Shown here in pieces: positions 17,124 to 25,940 of a stretch of 64,000 nt of DNA. The notes beneath the pieces were generated by a model. It saw nothing but the letters and a program-made list of their open reading frames with translations. It ran no database searches and was not told the origin of the DNA. Each line of letters opens with the position of its first letter. The stretch's first letter is position 1. This DNA is from Luteibacter rhizovicinus. Lineage in GTDB: Bacteria; Pseudomonadota; Gammaproteobacteria; Xanthomonadales; Rhodanobacteraceae. The stretch lies in assembly GCF_004342265.1 (NCBI RefSeq), contig NZ_SMCS01000006.1, positions 186,001 to 250,000 of the forward strand, in the 5' to 3' direction. The translations under genes were made by a program, and so were the position numbers.

Positions 17124-17890
17124 TACAGGGCTAGCTCCAGCGCCACCGGGGTGTGATCCGACGGCCGTTCCCAGGTCCTCGGTGTGCGATCGATAACGGA
17201 CGATGTCGCGAGCGACTTGAGCGCATCGCTGATCAAAATAAGGTCGATCCGGAGACCCATGTTGCGCCGGAAGGCCGCCTGACGGTAGTCCCACCAGCTG
17301 AAATGGCCGGCCTCCGCTTCGAAGAGACGGAAGCTGTCAGCAAGGCCCAGCGCGGTGATGGCGGCAAGGCCGGCCCGCTCCGGAGGAGAACACAGGATGT
17401 CCTCACCCCAGGCCACGGGATCGTAAACGTCGCGATCGTCCGGACAGATATTGAAATCGCCCAGCACGACCAGTTTCGGGTAGCGGACGATTTCCTCGGC
17501 GAGGAAGTCGCGAACGCGGGCGAGCCAGTCGAGCTTGTACGCGTACTTTTCGTCGCCCACGGCTTTGCCGTTGACCACATAGAGATTGACCACGCGAACG
17601 CCGCCCACGGTCCCCGCGAGAATCCGTCGCTGGGGATCGTCGAGACCCGGGATGTCGGTAACGACTTCGGTGATCTCGCCGCGAGCGAGGATCGCCACGC
17701 CGTTATAGGTCTTCTGCCCGGAATAGACGCTGCGATAGCCAAGTGCCGCGATCTCGTCGACCGGGAACTTGCTGTCTTCGAGCTTGGTTTCCTGCAGGGC
17801 CACCACGTCCGGCGCGGCGTCGGCCAGCCACTGCTGCAGATGCGGCAGGCGGACCTTCAGCGAATTGACATTCCACGACGCGATTTTCAT
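17123..17890 (-). CDS. xthA: exodeoxyribonuclease III
   Basis: The 255-residue enzyme is full length for the ExoIII/AP-endonuclease family. It begins MKIASWNVNSLKVR with the catalytic Asn, has the metal Glu in LQETKLED, GDFNICPDD with the active-site Asp/Asn, and PSDHTPV with the general-base Asp-His near the end. It removes nucleotides 3'-5' from duplex DNA and cuts at abasic sites during base-excision repair. Its stop overlaps the next gene's start. A hairpin ahead of it (17907) separates it from prlC. Confidence 0.93.
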   Translation of the reverse strand: MKIASWNVNSLKVRLPHLQQWLADAAPDVVALQETKLEDSKFPVDEIAALGYRSVYSGQKTYNGVAILARGEITEVVTDIPGLDDPQRRILAGTVGGVRVVNLYVVNGKAVGDEKYAYKLDWLARVRDFLAEEIVRYPKLVVLGDFNICPDDRDVYDPVAWGEDILCSPPERAGLAAITALGLADSFRLFEAEAGHFSWWDYRQAAFRRNMGLRIDLILISDALKSLATSSVIDRTPRTWERPSDHTPVALELAL

Positions 17891-17906
17891 GGCGTCATTG
17901 TAAGGG

Positions 17907-17945
17907 AAAGGCGGCGCACCCCGGCTAGGGTGTGCCGCCTTTTCC
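17907..17945. terminator. intrinsic terminator-like hairpin between prlC and xthA
   Basis: AAAGGCGGCGCACCC (17907-17921) pairs with GGGTGTGCCGCCTTT (17928-17942), 15 pairs including one G-U, around a six-base loop. Read on the minus strand it follows the prlC stop codon by about 20 bases and should end that transcript; its T-rich tail is short. Confidence 0.6.
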
Positions 17946-17962
17946 GCCTCGTCGCCCCGGAA

Positions 17963-20002
17963 TCAGGCCAACCCATAGCTCTTCAGCAGGGCGTCCGGCC
18001 GCGGTTCGCGGCCGCGGAACGCCACGAACGATTCCAGCGCGGGACGCGTCGCGCCCACCGCCAACACCTCACGGCGGAAAGCGTCGCCCGTCGCGCGGTC
18101 GAGTACCCCGGCGGCCTCGAATGGTTCGAATGCGTCGGCGGACAGGACCTCGGCCCACAGATAGCTGTAATAACCCGCCCCGTAACCGCCGGCGAACACA
18201 TGCGTGAAGGCATGCGGAAAACGCTGCCACGCCGGCGGATACATGACGGCAACCTCGTGGCGGACTTTCTCCAGTACATCCATGGGACGTGCGCCGCGCG
18301 CCGGGTCGTATTCGAGGTGCAGGCGGAAGTCGAACAGCGCGAACTCCAGTTGCCGCACCAGAAACAGGCCGGCATGAAAATGCCGGGCGGCCAGCATGCG
18401 TTCGTACAGATCGTCGGGCAGCAGTTCGCCGGTTTTGTAGTGCCGCGCGAACAGCGCCAGCGCCTGTCTGTCCCAGGCGAAGTTCTCCATGAACTGGCTG
18501 GGCAGTTCGACCGCGTCCCACTCGACACCGTCGACGCCGCCCACCGAGGGAATATCGACCTCGGTCAGCATATGGTGCAGGCCATGGCCGAATTCGTGGA
18601 ACAGCGTCAGTACGTCGTCGTGGGTCAGCAAGGCTGGCGCGCCGTCCGTGGGCGGTGCGAAGTTGCAGGTCAGGAAAGCCACGGGCGACTGGACCTGATC
18701 CCCGTCCCTGAACCGCGACGCGCATACGTCCATCCACGCGCCGCCACGTTTGCCGGAGCGAGCATACAGATCGATGTAGGCACCGGCGAAGATCCGGCCA
18801 TCGGCATCCATGACGTCGTAATAGCTTACGTCCGGGTGCCAGGTGTCGACGTCCTCGCGCTTCTTCAGCGTGATGCCGTACAGGCGCTGGATCACGGTGA
18901 AAAGACCTTCGACGACCGCGGGAAGCGGGAAGTAGGGCTTCAGCTGCTCTTCGTCCAGTTGGTAGCGTTCCTGACGCAGGCGTTCCGACGCGAAGCCGAC
19001 GTCCCAGGGCTCGAGGTTGTCCAGCTTTAGCGTGTCGGTGGCGAAACGGCGCAGCTCGTCCAGTTCGCGACGGGCGACGGGACGCGCGCGACCGGCCAGA
19101 TCGGCAAGGAAATCGAGGACAACCTGCGGCGAGGTCGCCATTTTCGTGGCCAGCGATTCCTCGGCGGCATTGGCGAAACCGAGCAGCTGCGCGGCTTCGT
19201 GACGCAACGCCACGATCTTCTCGAGCCGCACGGTATTGTCGAACTTGCCCGCGTTCGGCCCCTGATCCGAGGCACGCGTCTGGTAGGCCCAGTACACACG
19301 TTCGCGCAGTTCGCGGTTCTCGGCGTAGGTCAGCACCGCCTGCACGCTTGGCTGTTTCAGCGTCACCAGGTAACCGTCGAGATCCAGGTCCTTCGCGTAT
19401 TCGCGCAGGACCGCACGACCGGACGGCGGAATGCCGGCGAGATCGCGTTCGTCCGTGACGTGCTGGTGCCAGGCTTCGGTGGCATCGAGTACGGCATTCG
19501 AAAACTCGGTGCTCAACTTCGACAGCTCGACGCCAATTTCGCGAAAACGGGTGCGCGCCGGTTCTTCCAGCGCAACACCGGACAGACGGAAGTCGCGAAG
19601 CGCATGTTCGACGGACGCTTTCTCCGCGATGGAAAGCGTCGCGAAATCCGGCCGGCCGGCAACCGCCTGGACCGCCGCGTACAGGTCCCGGTTCTGTCCG
19701 ACTTCGATACCGTGATCGGTGAGCTTTTCTTCCGCCGAACCATGCGCCTTGCGCAACGCCTCGGAATCGACCACCGAATGGAGGTGGCTGACGGGCGACC
19801 ACGCACGGGAAAGCGTCTGGTCGAGCCGCTCCTGGGCGAGCATGACGTGGGCGAAATCGCGCGGCGCGTCGGGCGTGGCGATGGCGTCGATAGCGGCACG
19901 CTGTTCCGCGATCAGGGTGTCGATGGCCGGCTCGACATGCTCGGGCCGAATGGCCGAGAAAGCGGGCAAAGTATTTTCGGCAAGCAGCGGATTGCTATCC
20001 AT
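17963..20002 (-). CDS. prlC: oligopeptidase A (M3 family metallopeptidase)
   Basis: The 679-residue protein has the length and order of PrlC/oligopeptidase A. The zinc motif HEFGHGLHHML lies at about residue 469, with the third ligand Glu expected in the downstream VEWDAVELPSQFMENF segment. The C-terminal half carries YFGYTWSE-like sequence (YYSYLWAEVLSADAF). It is a cytosolic endopeptidase that degrades signal peptides and short oligopeptides. Divergent from the patatin gene across a 107-base gap. Confidence 0.92.
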   Translation of the reverse strand: MDSNPLLAENTLPAFSAIRPEHVEPAIDTLIAEQRAAIDAIATPDAPRDFAHVMLAQERLDQTLSRAWSPVSHLHSVVDSEALRKAHGSAEEKLTDHGIEVGQNRDLYAAVQAVAGRPDFATLSIAEKASVEHALRDFRLSGVALEEPARTRFREIGVELSKLSTEFSNAVLDATEAWHQHVTDERDLAGIPPSGRAVLREYAKDLDLDGYLVTLKQPSVQAVLTYAENRELRERVYWAYQTRASDQGPNAGKFDNTVRLEKIVALRHEAAQLLGFANAAEESLATKMATSPQVVLDFLADLAGRARPVARRELDELRRFATDTLKLDNLEPWDVGFASERLRQERYQLDEEQLKPYFPLPAVVEGLFTVIQRLYGITLKKREDVDTWHPDVSYYDVMDADGRIFAGAYIDLYARSGKRGGAWMDVCASRFRDGDQVQSPVAFLTCNFAPPTDGAPALLTHDDVLTLFHEFGHGLHHMLTEVDIPSVGGVDGVEWDAVELPSQFMENFAWDRQALALFARHYKTGELLPDDLYERMLAARHFHAGLFLVRQLEFALFDFRLHLEYDPARGARPMDVLEKVRHEVAVMYPPAWQRFPHAFTHVFAGGYGAGYYSYLWAEVLSADAFEPFEAAGVLDRATGDAFRREVLAVGATRPALESFVAFRGREPRPDALLKSYGLA

Positions 20003-20109
20003 GGTGGGTCTCCTTAGGCCGCAAGCGTGGTGCTAGGACGGTATCAAATCAAGCCGGGTGCGGCGGCCCGCCCCGTATTTGTCATGTTGGTCTGCGAGCC
20101 TCGTCCCCC

Positions 20110-21822
20110 ATGCTGCTGCCACACGATGTCGACGCCCTGATCGAACGCTCCGGTACGTTCGGCCACCTGGGCGCGGGCGCACGGTCGGCGCTGGCCCGGC
20201 GACTGATCTGGCTGTCGTTACCGGGCGGCGCCACGCTGTTCGTGCAGGGCGAGCCGTCGGACGGCATGTACCTGTTGCGCAGCGGAAGCCTGGCGTCGTT
20301 CGCGCCGGACGGTTCGACGGATCATCTGATCGTTGCCGGCGGCATCGTGGGCGACGTCGGCCAGATCACGGGCGACTGTCGTCGACGTACCGTTCGCGCG
20401 CTGCGCGATTCGGAACTGTTGTGGCTTCCGTCCGCGGCCTTCGCAGGCCTGGCTGCGGATCATGCGTCGGTGCTGCTGGCCACCGCGAGAACCGCCGTGC
20501 GCCGTCTGCGCGACTCGCTGGCGGATCAGCGTGCGGGTTCGCCCCGAACGTTCGCCGTGCTTGCCCACGACCCCGGCGTGCCCGCGCGCGCCTTCGCTAC
20601 CCGGTTGGTCCAGGCGCTCGCCGAACATGGCCGGTCGGCTTTGATCGGTCCGGAGCACGGGCTAGGGCGCAGCGGTGCCTGGTTCGCGGAACGCGAAGCC
20701 GAACTGGACTACACGGTCTACCTCGACACGGAGGGGCAAGGCCTGTGGCGGAATCGATGCCGTCGCCAGGCCGATGCGCTTCTGCTGCCCGTTCTCGCCG
20801 CACAGCAGCCGGCGGCATGGCCCGAGGACTGGACCCGGATGGCTCCGGACCATCGGCCCCATCACCTGGTGCTGATTCATCCCGGCCACGACGTGGCGCA
20901 CGGTGCGGCCGCCCGCTGGGCGGCGACGCTTGCCCCGGCGACGCGCCAGCACCACGTCCGCGCGGGCGCCGACATCGACCGTATCGCCAGACTGGTATCC
21001 GGCAATGGGCGCGGGCTGGTCCTTGCGGGCGGCGGCGCCCGCGGCATGGCGCACCTGGGTGCCCTGCGCGCGCTCGGCGAAGCGGGTCACACCTTCGACG
21101 CCGTGGGTGGAACCAGTATCGGGGCGATCATCGCCGCCGGCGTGGCCATGGGCTGGCCCGTCGAAAGAATGGCGGAAACCATGCGGGAGGCCTTTGTTTC
21201 GGGGCGCCCGCTGTCCGACTGGACGCTGCCGCTGGTCGCGCTTACCCGTGGTCATCGCGCCACGCGCATGCTGCGCCGGACATTCGGCGCGATCGACATC
21301 GAAGACTTGCCCATACCTTATTTCTGCGTATCCACCAGCCTTAGCGGCGAGGGTAAGTCGGTGCATCGCGAGGGGCCGCTGTGGCTATGGCTGCGTGCGA
21401 CCAGCGCCATTCCCGGCGTGCTGCCCCCCGTCACGCACGGCGGAGGCGTGTTCGTCGACGGTGCGCTGGTCGACAATCTGCCGACCGACGTCATGCGCGA
21501 CGACGGCATCGGTCACATCACGGCCGTGGATATCCGTGCGGGTACCTCGCTGACCGCAAGCATCGACGAGGCCATCAGTCCGAGTCCCTGGCATGTATGG
21601 TTCCAACGAAGACGGGGCATCGTGCGGCCGTCGCTGGTATCGACCCTGGTGCGCGCGGCCATGGTGAACGCGGAGGCGGCAAGCGCCGAACGCCGCGCCC
21701 TGGCCGACCTGCTGCTGTCGCCGCCGCTGGAGCATATCGGCATGCTGGACTGGGGAAACTGGCGGCGAGCGGTGGATGCGGGGTATGCGTATACCGCAGA
21801 AGCACTCAATCAGCCGTTGTAA
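20110..21822 (+). CDS. patatin-like phospholipase with N-terminal cyclic-nucleotide-binding domain (NTE/RssA type)
   Basis: The 570-residue protein joins a cNMP-binding-like domain (about 15-135; LPGGATLFVQGEPSDGMYLLRSGSL) to a middle alpha/beta segment (about 140-285) and a patatin domain (about 295-480). The patatin parts are intact: oxyanion loop GGGGARGMAHLG, nucleophile GGTSIGAI (Gly-x-Ser-x-Gly) and the dyad Asp in DGALVDN. This is the bacterial form of neuropathy-target-esterase-like lysophospholipases. The phosphate-binding Arg of true cyclic-nucleotide pockets is not obvious, so the domain may bind something else. The gene stands alone, ending nine bases before a convergent gene. Confidence 0.85.
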   Translation: MLLPHDVDALIERSGTFGHLGAGARSALARRLIWLSLPGGATLFVQGEPSDGMYLLRSGSLASFAPDGSTDHLIVAGGIVGDVGQITGDCRRRTVRALRDSELLWLPSAAFAGLAADHASVLLATARTAVRRLRDSLADQRAGSPRTFAVLAHDPGVPARAFATRLVQALAEHGRSALIGPEHGLGRSGAWFAEREAELDYTVYLDTEGQGLWRNRCRRQADALLLPVLAAQQPAAWPEDWTRMAPDHRPHHLVLIHPGHDVAHGAAARWAATLAPATRQHHVRAGADIDRIARLVSGNGRGLVLAGGGARGMAHLGALRALGEAGHTFDAVGGTSIGAIIAAGVAMGWPVERMAETMREAFVSGRPLSDWTLPLVALTRGHRATRMLRRTFGAIDIEDLPIPYFCVSTSLSGEGKSVHREGPLWLWLRATSAIPGVLPPVTHGGGVFVDGALVDNLPTDVMRDDGIGHITAVDIRAGTSLTASIDEAISPSPWHVWFQRRRGIVRPSLVSTLVRAAMVNAEAASAERRALADLLLSPPLEHIGMLDWGNWRRAVDAGYAYTAEALNQPL

Positions 21823-21830
21823 GAGCGGCG

Positions 21831-22361
21831 TTACCGCAGATATTCGTCTTTCAGCTTCACGTAATTCGCCGCGGAATAATAAAGCTGCTCCACCTGCTTG
21901 TCGGTCAGCACACGCACCAGCCGCGCTGGATTACCCAACCACAACTCTCGCTCGCCCACGACTTTGCCGGGCGATACGACAGCACCCGCGCCAACGAAAC
22001 CGTTCTTCTTCACGACGGCACCATCGAGCACCGTCGCATGCATGCCGATAAGACACCCATCCTCGATGGTGCACGCATGGATCACCGCACCGTGGCCAAT
22101 CGTCACATCCTCGCCGATCAGCGTCGGAAAGCCGCCCGGCGAATAGGGACCGTCGTGGGTCACGTGGACGATGGCGCCATCCTGCAGATTGCTGCGCGCG
22201 CCGATGCGTATGTAGTGCACGTCGCCACGCGCCACGGCACCCGGCCAGATCGACACGTCGTCCCCCAGGACGACGTCGCCGATAAGCACGGCAGCGGGAT
22301 CGACGTAGCAGCGCTCGCCAAGCTGCGGCATCACGCCTTTGAAAGGGCGAACGTGGCTCAC
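21831..22361 (-). CDS. gamma-class carbonic anhydrase-like hexapeptide-repeat protein (YrdA family)
   Basis: From the GTG at 22361 the product has 176 residues and begins SHVRPFKGVMPQLGERCYVDP, aligning with the start of YrdA/CaiE proteins. It is a left-handed beta-helix of hexapeptide repeats. Three metal His residues are visible in GDVHYI, HVTHD and GHGAVIHAC. Family members bind zinc or iron, and some have carbonic anhydrase activity; many have none shown. The GTG overlaps the TGA of the lipoprotein gene (GTGA), indicating coupling. The frame stays open further upstream but there covers that gene. Confidence 0.88.
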   Translation of the reverse strand: MSHVRPFKGVMPQLGERCYVDPAAVLIGDVVLGDDVSIWPGAVARGDVHYIRIGARSNLQDGAIVHVTHDGPYSPGGFPTLIGEDVTIGHGAVIHACTIEDGCLIGMHATVLDGAVVKKNGFVGAGAVVSPGKVVGERELWLGNPARLVRVLTDKQVEQLYYSAANYVKLKDEYLR

Positions 22362-22657
22362 ATGAATTTCCCGCCGACGATGCGGCCATCGGCATCCAGC
22401 TGCGCGAAGTACCGGCTGTTGTCGTGACGCATCTCGCGCGTGGCCATCGTGCCGGGCGGCACCAGCGTCACGTCGGGATAGGTCGTCTTGAACTGCTCGA
22501 CCGTCGGATGCGTCGCGATAAAGGCATCGAACGCCTTCATGTCGGTCACGACACCGGCGACCGGCTTCGGCTGCGCGGCGACATTGCCCGTGTGGCAACC
22601 GGTAAGGGAAGCGCCTGCGAGCGCGACGGCGAGGATAGCTGCTGACATACGAAACAT
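22358..22657 (-). CDS. small lipoprotein, tandem paralogue A
   Basis: This 99-residue protein has an AAAGGAG Shine-Dalgarno seven bases before the ATG and a lipoprotein signal ending SLTGC (Cys21). The mature part has TDMKAFDAFIATHPT, TYPDVTLVPPG and NSRYFAQLDADGRIVGG. It is about 70 % identical by my count to the neighbour at 22752 from the Cys onward, and both are exactly 99 residues. It is probably anchored in the outer membrane. I do not recognise a named family; the last strands resemble a small beta-sheet domain. Its stop overlaps the carbonic-anhydrase start. Confidence 0.8.
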   Translation of the reverse strand: MFRMSAAILAVALAGASLTGCHTGNVAAQPKPVAGVVTDMKAFDAFIATHPTVEQFKTTYPDVTLVPPGTMATREMRHDNSRYFAQLDADGRIVGGKFM

Positions 22658-22705
22658 AGGAAGACTCCTTTCATCGACGTAACCGAATTATGCAGCGAAG
22701 CACTT

Positions 22706-22735
22706 TTGTAGGAGCGCTCTCGAGCGCTCCTACAA
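22706..22735. repeat. REP-like perfect palindrome between the tandem lipoprotein genes
   Basis: TTGTAGGAGCGCTC, then TC, then GAGCGCTCCTACAA: two exact 14-base arms. It is the cleanest copy of the family and lies between the two paralogous lipoprotein genes. It may cap the mRNA of the upstream copy. Confidence 0.85.
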
Positions 22736-22751
22736 GGGGCAGATGCCGGAC

Positions 22752-23051
22752 TTACTGGAACGAACCACCCGTGATTTTGCCCTGCGCATCCAGCTTCGCC
22801 GAGTAGCGGCTGTTGTTCATGCGCATTTCCATCGTCGTGATCATGCCGGGCAGCACCAGCTGCACATCGGGATAGGTGGCGCGGAATTGATCGGGCGTCG
22901 GATGCGTGGCGATGAAACCGTCGAAGGCTTTCATGTCGGTGACGAAACCGGAAACCGGCTTGGGCTGCGCGGCGACGTTGCCGGTCTGGCAGCCGGAGAT
23001 GGCCATGGCCGAACAGGCGACGGCGAAAGCGATTGCGGGCAGGTAACGCAT
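22752..23051 (-). CDS. small lipoprotein, tandem paralogue B
   Basis: From the ATG at 23051 (AAAGGCG upstream) the product has 99 residues, with lipoprotein signal MRYLPAIAFAVACSAMAISGC and Cys21, the same position as in paralogue A. The mature part shares TGNVAAQPKPV, VTDMKAFD, FIATHPT, TYPDV and NSRY with it. An in-frame start at 23096 would put charged residues ahead of the signal and overlap the next gene's boundary. The pair looks like a local duplication followed by divergence. Function unknown. Confidence 0.8.
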   Translation of the reverse strand: MRYLPAIAFAVACSAMAISGCQTGNVAAQPKPVSGFVTDMKAFDGFIATHPTPDQFRATYPDVQLVLPGMITTMEMRMNNSRYSAKLDAQGKITGGSFQ

Positions 23052-23096
23052 GGGGCACGCCTTTCGTGGAATGTCCCGCCGATTATGGACTCGCAA

Positions 23097-24035
23097 TTAC
23101 AGCTGGAACTGAATCCGGCGTCGCTGCGTGCTGCGCACCGGCTGACCATCGCGGGTCGCAGGGGTGAATTCCCAGCGTTTCACGGCGCCCAGGGCCGCCA
23201 GATCGAACACATTGCGCGGATCGGCATCCGCGACAGCCGCCTGGCTTACCTTCCCGTCGGGCTCGATCGTGAAGCTGACCTCGACCCAGCCCTGCCGCTT
23301 CTGGCGGCGTGCATCGGCGGGATAGAACGGCGGGACCTCCCGGCGAAGCACCGGGGCGGTTTCGGTATGCGCGACGGGCACGGGCGCGGCTGCCTGCGGT
23401 TCGGCGACATGCGGCGGCGCCGCTGCGGGGACCGTCTTCGCGACGGCGTGTTGCACCGGCGGCGTGGGCATGGGTGCCTCCGGCATTCGCGCCACGCGGG
23501 CAGCCGAGGCATCGACATTGCGCATGGCCGCGGCTTTCGCTTCGTCTTCCGCCGTGACGACGCGCTGCTGCGCATCGAGCTTGGCGCCAAGGATCACGAG
23601 CGTGTAATTGGTCGGATCGAAGTCGCGAAGCAAGGCGATTTCACGACGCGCTTCGTCGAGTTCGCGCTGGTTGATCTGTCGCTCGACCTCGGTGGAAGCA
23701 AAAGGCAGCGTTTCGCGCAACGCATCCAGCGCCACGGGATTCTCCGGCTGCAACTGCACGACGCTGAGGTAGTACTCGTAAGCGTTATTGCCCTGCGGAG
23801 CGATCAGCCGGTTTTCCTTCATGGCGTCGCGCGCCAGACCGAGCAGGATGTCGACTTCGCTACCGCCTTCCGCCGGCGCGGCCGCGCTGGCGACCTCGCC
23901 CGGTCCGGTGGCCGTCTGGTTGGGGCTATCGTCGCGACCGCGCAAAACGAAGTACGCAGCCGCGCCCACGACGGCGATTACCGCCGTCGCGATAAGCGCG
24001 CGCCGCACGAGTGCAGCAGGAATAAGAGAGGACAT
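23097..24035 (-). CDS. TonB-family energy transducer-like protein
   Basis: The 312-residue protein has an N-terminal membrane anchor (about 9-28, VRRALIATAVIAVVGAAAYFVL), then a helical region (about 55-165), a Pro/Ala-rich linker (about 185-225) and a C-terminal TonB domain (about 228-312) with PPFYPADARRQKRQGWVEVSFTI and VKRWEFTPA. TonB C-domains contact outer-membrane receptors or act in other envelope proteins. No exbB/exbD is next to it, and the short membrane anchor lacks an obvious SHLS motif, so it may be an accessory TonB or work outside transport. The true tonB of the window is at 56388. Confidence 0.82.
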   Translation of the reverse strand: MSSLIPAALVRRALIATAVIAVVGAAAYFVLRGRDDSPNQTATGPGEVASAAAPAEGGSEVDILLGLARDAMKENRLIAPQGNNAYEYYLSVVQLQPENPVALDALRETLPFASTEVERQINQRELDEARREIALLRDFDPTNYTLVILGAKLDAQQRVVTAEDEAKAAAMRNVDASAARVARMPEAPMPTPPVQHAVAKTVPAAAPPHVAEPQAAAPVPVAHTETAPVLRREVPPFYPADARRQKRQGWVEVSFTIEPDGKVSQAAVADADPRNVFDLAALGAVKRWEFTPATRDGQPVRSTQRRRIQFQL

Positions 24036-24219
24036 GACAGGTGACGCCAGGGGGAACCCGCATCCAGAACGTCCCCCTGTCGGACGTCCCCGGCGGGCGC
24101 GTCACGGTAACGGGATTGTGTTGCAACGATGTGGCGAGCCTGCCCGGCGCAAGAACCGGATGTTCCGCCAAAAACGGACGCGCGATGCTGGACGCCACCT
24201 CCCAACACCGGCCACGTCG

Positions 24220-24693
24220 ATGTCTTTCCTCATTTCCGGTCTCGACCCCACCCCCTTCCTGTCGCTATACGGCTTGTCCGACGACGAGCTGCGCGCGAAA
24301 GGCGTGCGCCGCTACGTCGCCGATGCGCCCACGGGATTTCCCGACCGCATCGAGCTACGCGATGTAGACCCCGGCGAAACCCTGCTGCTGCTCAACTACA
24401 CGCATCAACCGGCCGATACGCCCTACCGTGCCAGCCACGCCATCTTCGTACGAGAAGGCGCGACCGAGGCATATCGCTGCGAAGATGTCGTACCGGCGGT
24501 CCTGAAACGTCGCCTGATCTCGCTCCGGGCATTCGACGCCAACCACGATATGGTCGCTGCCGACGTGGTCGATGGAGAGAAGCTCGGGGAAGCTATCGAA
24601 GCGTTCTTCAAGCAACCGGATGTCGACTACATGCACGCGCATTACGCAAAGCGCGGTTGTTACGCCGCGCGCGTGGATCGGTCGCACGGATAA
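24220..24693 (+). CDS. DUF1203 family protein
   Basis: The protein has 157 residues from the ATG at 24220. It matches DUF1203 along its length: FLSLYGLSDDELRAKGVRR, GETLLLLNYTHQPADTPYRASHAIFVREG, LISLRAFDANHDMV and the end YMHAHYAKRGCYAARVDR. The conserved His and Cys residues are suggestive, but no activity is known for the family. It converges on the YkgJ gene with only three bases between stops. The open frame upstream to 23788 overlaps the TonB-like gene and is ignored. Confidence 0.82.
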   Translation: MSFLISGLDPTPFLSLYGLSDDELRAKGVRRYVADAPTGFPDRIELRDVDPGETLLLLNYTHQPADTPYRASHAIFVREGATEAYRCEDVVPAVLKRRLISLRAFDANHDMVAADVVDGEKLGEAIEAFFKQPDVDYMHAHYAKRGCYAARVDRSHG

Positions 24694-24696
24694 CGG

Positions 24697-24954
24697 CTAG
24701 ACGGTCGCCGCTTCAAGATGCGCGAGGTAGTTCATCGCCGAAACCGTATCGACGCCGCACATGTCCGGCTGCGGCATCAGGCTGGAACACACGGCCGGCC
24801 TTTCCGGCCGGCCGAAGATCGCGCAGCGGTTGTCGTCGGTGAGCTGGATGCAGCGGACGCCGGCGGGTTTGCCGTTGGGCATGCCCGGGATGGCCGAGCT
24901 GATCGACGGGGCGATGCAGCAGGCACCGCAACCGGCGCGGCAGATCAGGCTCAT
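24697..24954 (-). CDS. YkgJ-type Cys-cluster (UPF0153) protein
   Basis: The 85-residue protein starts MSLICRAGCGACCIAPSIS and carries further Cys residues in VRCIQL, RCAIFG, AVCSSL and DMCGVD. This is the CxxxCxxCC cluster of the UPF0153/YkgJ family, which probably binds zinc or an iron-sulfur cluster. Function unknown. Its start lies three bases after the aroE stop, so the two are cotranscribed. Confidence 0.85.
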   Translation of the reverse strand: MSLICRAGCGACCIAPSISSAIPGMPNGKPAGVRCIQLTDDNRCAIFGRPERPAVCSSLMPQPDMCGVDTVSAMNYLAHLEAATV

Positions 24955-24957
24955 CGC

Positions 24958-25794
24958 TTAGCCGTAGCGCTCGCGCAGCACGGCGTAAACCGGATCGGTG
25001 TCGGGGCGTCGGCCATGCCAGCGTTCGAAGGCGTCCGCCGCCGTTTCGATCAGCATGCCCAGACCGTCGTGGATGTATTTCGCATGGGCGGCTTTTGCCC
25101 AGCCGACGAAACCGGACGCTGCCGCGCCGTAGCAAAGGTCGTAGCAGAGGGCGCGGTTGCCGACGAGGTGGGTCGGCAGGTCGAGCCCGCCACCGACTAC
25201 GCCGGCCGAGGTGGCGTTGACGATGAGGTCGAAGCTGCCGAGGTTCGCCAGGTCTTCCCAATAGCGGGTATGCGCGCGTTCCGGTTCGCCGATGGCGTCG
25301 GCGAGTTCGTCGGCTTTTTCGGGCGAACGGTTGACGATGGTGAGCGTGTCGACGCCGGCATCCATCAGTGCCCACGCCACGCCGCGTGCCGCGCCGCCGG
25401 CACCGAGAAGGAGGGCGTTGTGGCCACGCAGGTCGAGGGAATGACGTTCGGTGATGTCGCGGACCATGCCGTCGCCGTCGGTGTTATGTGCCTCGATGCG
25501 GCCTCCAACCAGCGGCGTCAGAACGTTGGCCGTGCCACAACGCCCGGCCATGGCGGTGTGTTCGTCGGCCAGCAGGCACGCGGCGCCCTTGTGCGGCAGA
25601 GTGACGTTCGCGCCAAGTCCGCCTTCGGCGAAAAAGCGGCGTACGGCCTCGGGGAATTGCTCTGGCGTCGCATCGATGGCTTCGTAGCTCAGGCGAATGC
25701 CGCACTGCGCGGCGAACGCCCGATGAATTTCGGGGGACAGCGTGTGCGCGATCGGATGACCGAACACGGCAAAACGGTGCGCGACTGCGCTCAT
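24958..25794 (-). CDS. aroE: shikimate dehydrogenase (NADP+)
   Basis: From the ATG at 25794, preceded by AGGAGAG, the protein has 278 residues, normal for AroE. It has the substrate-binding SPEIH region near the N-terminus, the catalytic Lys in NVTLPHKGAA, the catalytic Asp in HNTDGDG, the glycine-rich LGAGGAARG and the NADP phosphate-binding NRSPEKA. It reduces 3-dehydroshikimate to shikimate in aromatic amino-acid synthesis. The frame is open upstream to 26247 but has no sensible start or domain there. Confidence 0.94.
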   Translation of the reverse strand: MSAVAHRFAVFGHPIAHTLSPEIHRAFAAQCGIRLSYEAIDATPEQFPEAVRRFFAEGGLGANVTLPHKGAACLLADEHTAMAGRCGTANVLTPLVGGRIEAHNTDGDGMVRDITERHSLDLRGHNALLLGAGGAARGVAWALMDAGVDTLTIVNRSPEKADELADAIGEPERAHTRYWEDLANLGSFDLIVNATSAGVVGGGLDLPTHLVGNRALCYDLCYGAAASGFVGWAKAAHAKYIHDGLGMLIETAADAFERWHGRRPDTDPVYAVLRERYG

Positions 25795-25940
25795 GCTTCT
25801 CTCCTGGGACGGAACACCGGCGAAGAGCCAGCTAGCGCCATTGTAACGGGCCGCACCGGTCCGGGAGCAGTCCGGCCCGGGGTCGCGATCCGTGAGACGG
25901 GCGCTGCCTAATCTCGGGTCCAGACCTGGGAGGAACCGCC

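Noticed and set aside
17891-17962. small RNA gene between xthA and prlC
   Set aside because: The only structure is the terminator-like hairpin.
17153-19030. 625-codon open frame on the plus strand opposite xthA and prlC
   Set aside because: Lies antisense to two certain genes and encodes no recognisable motif.
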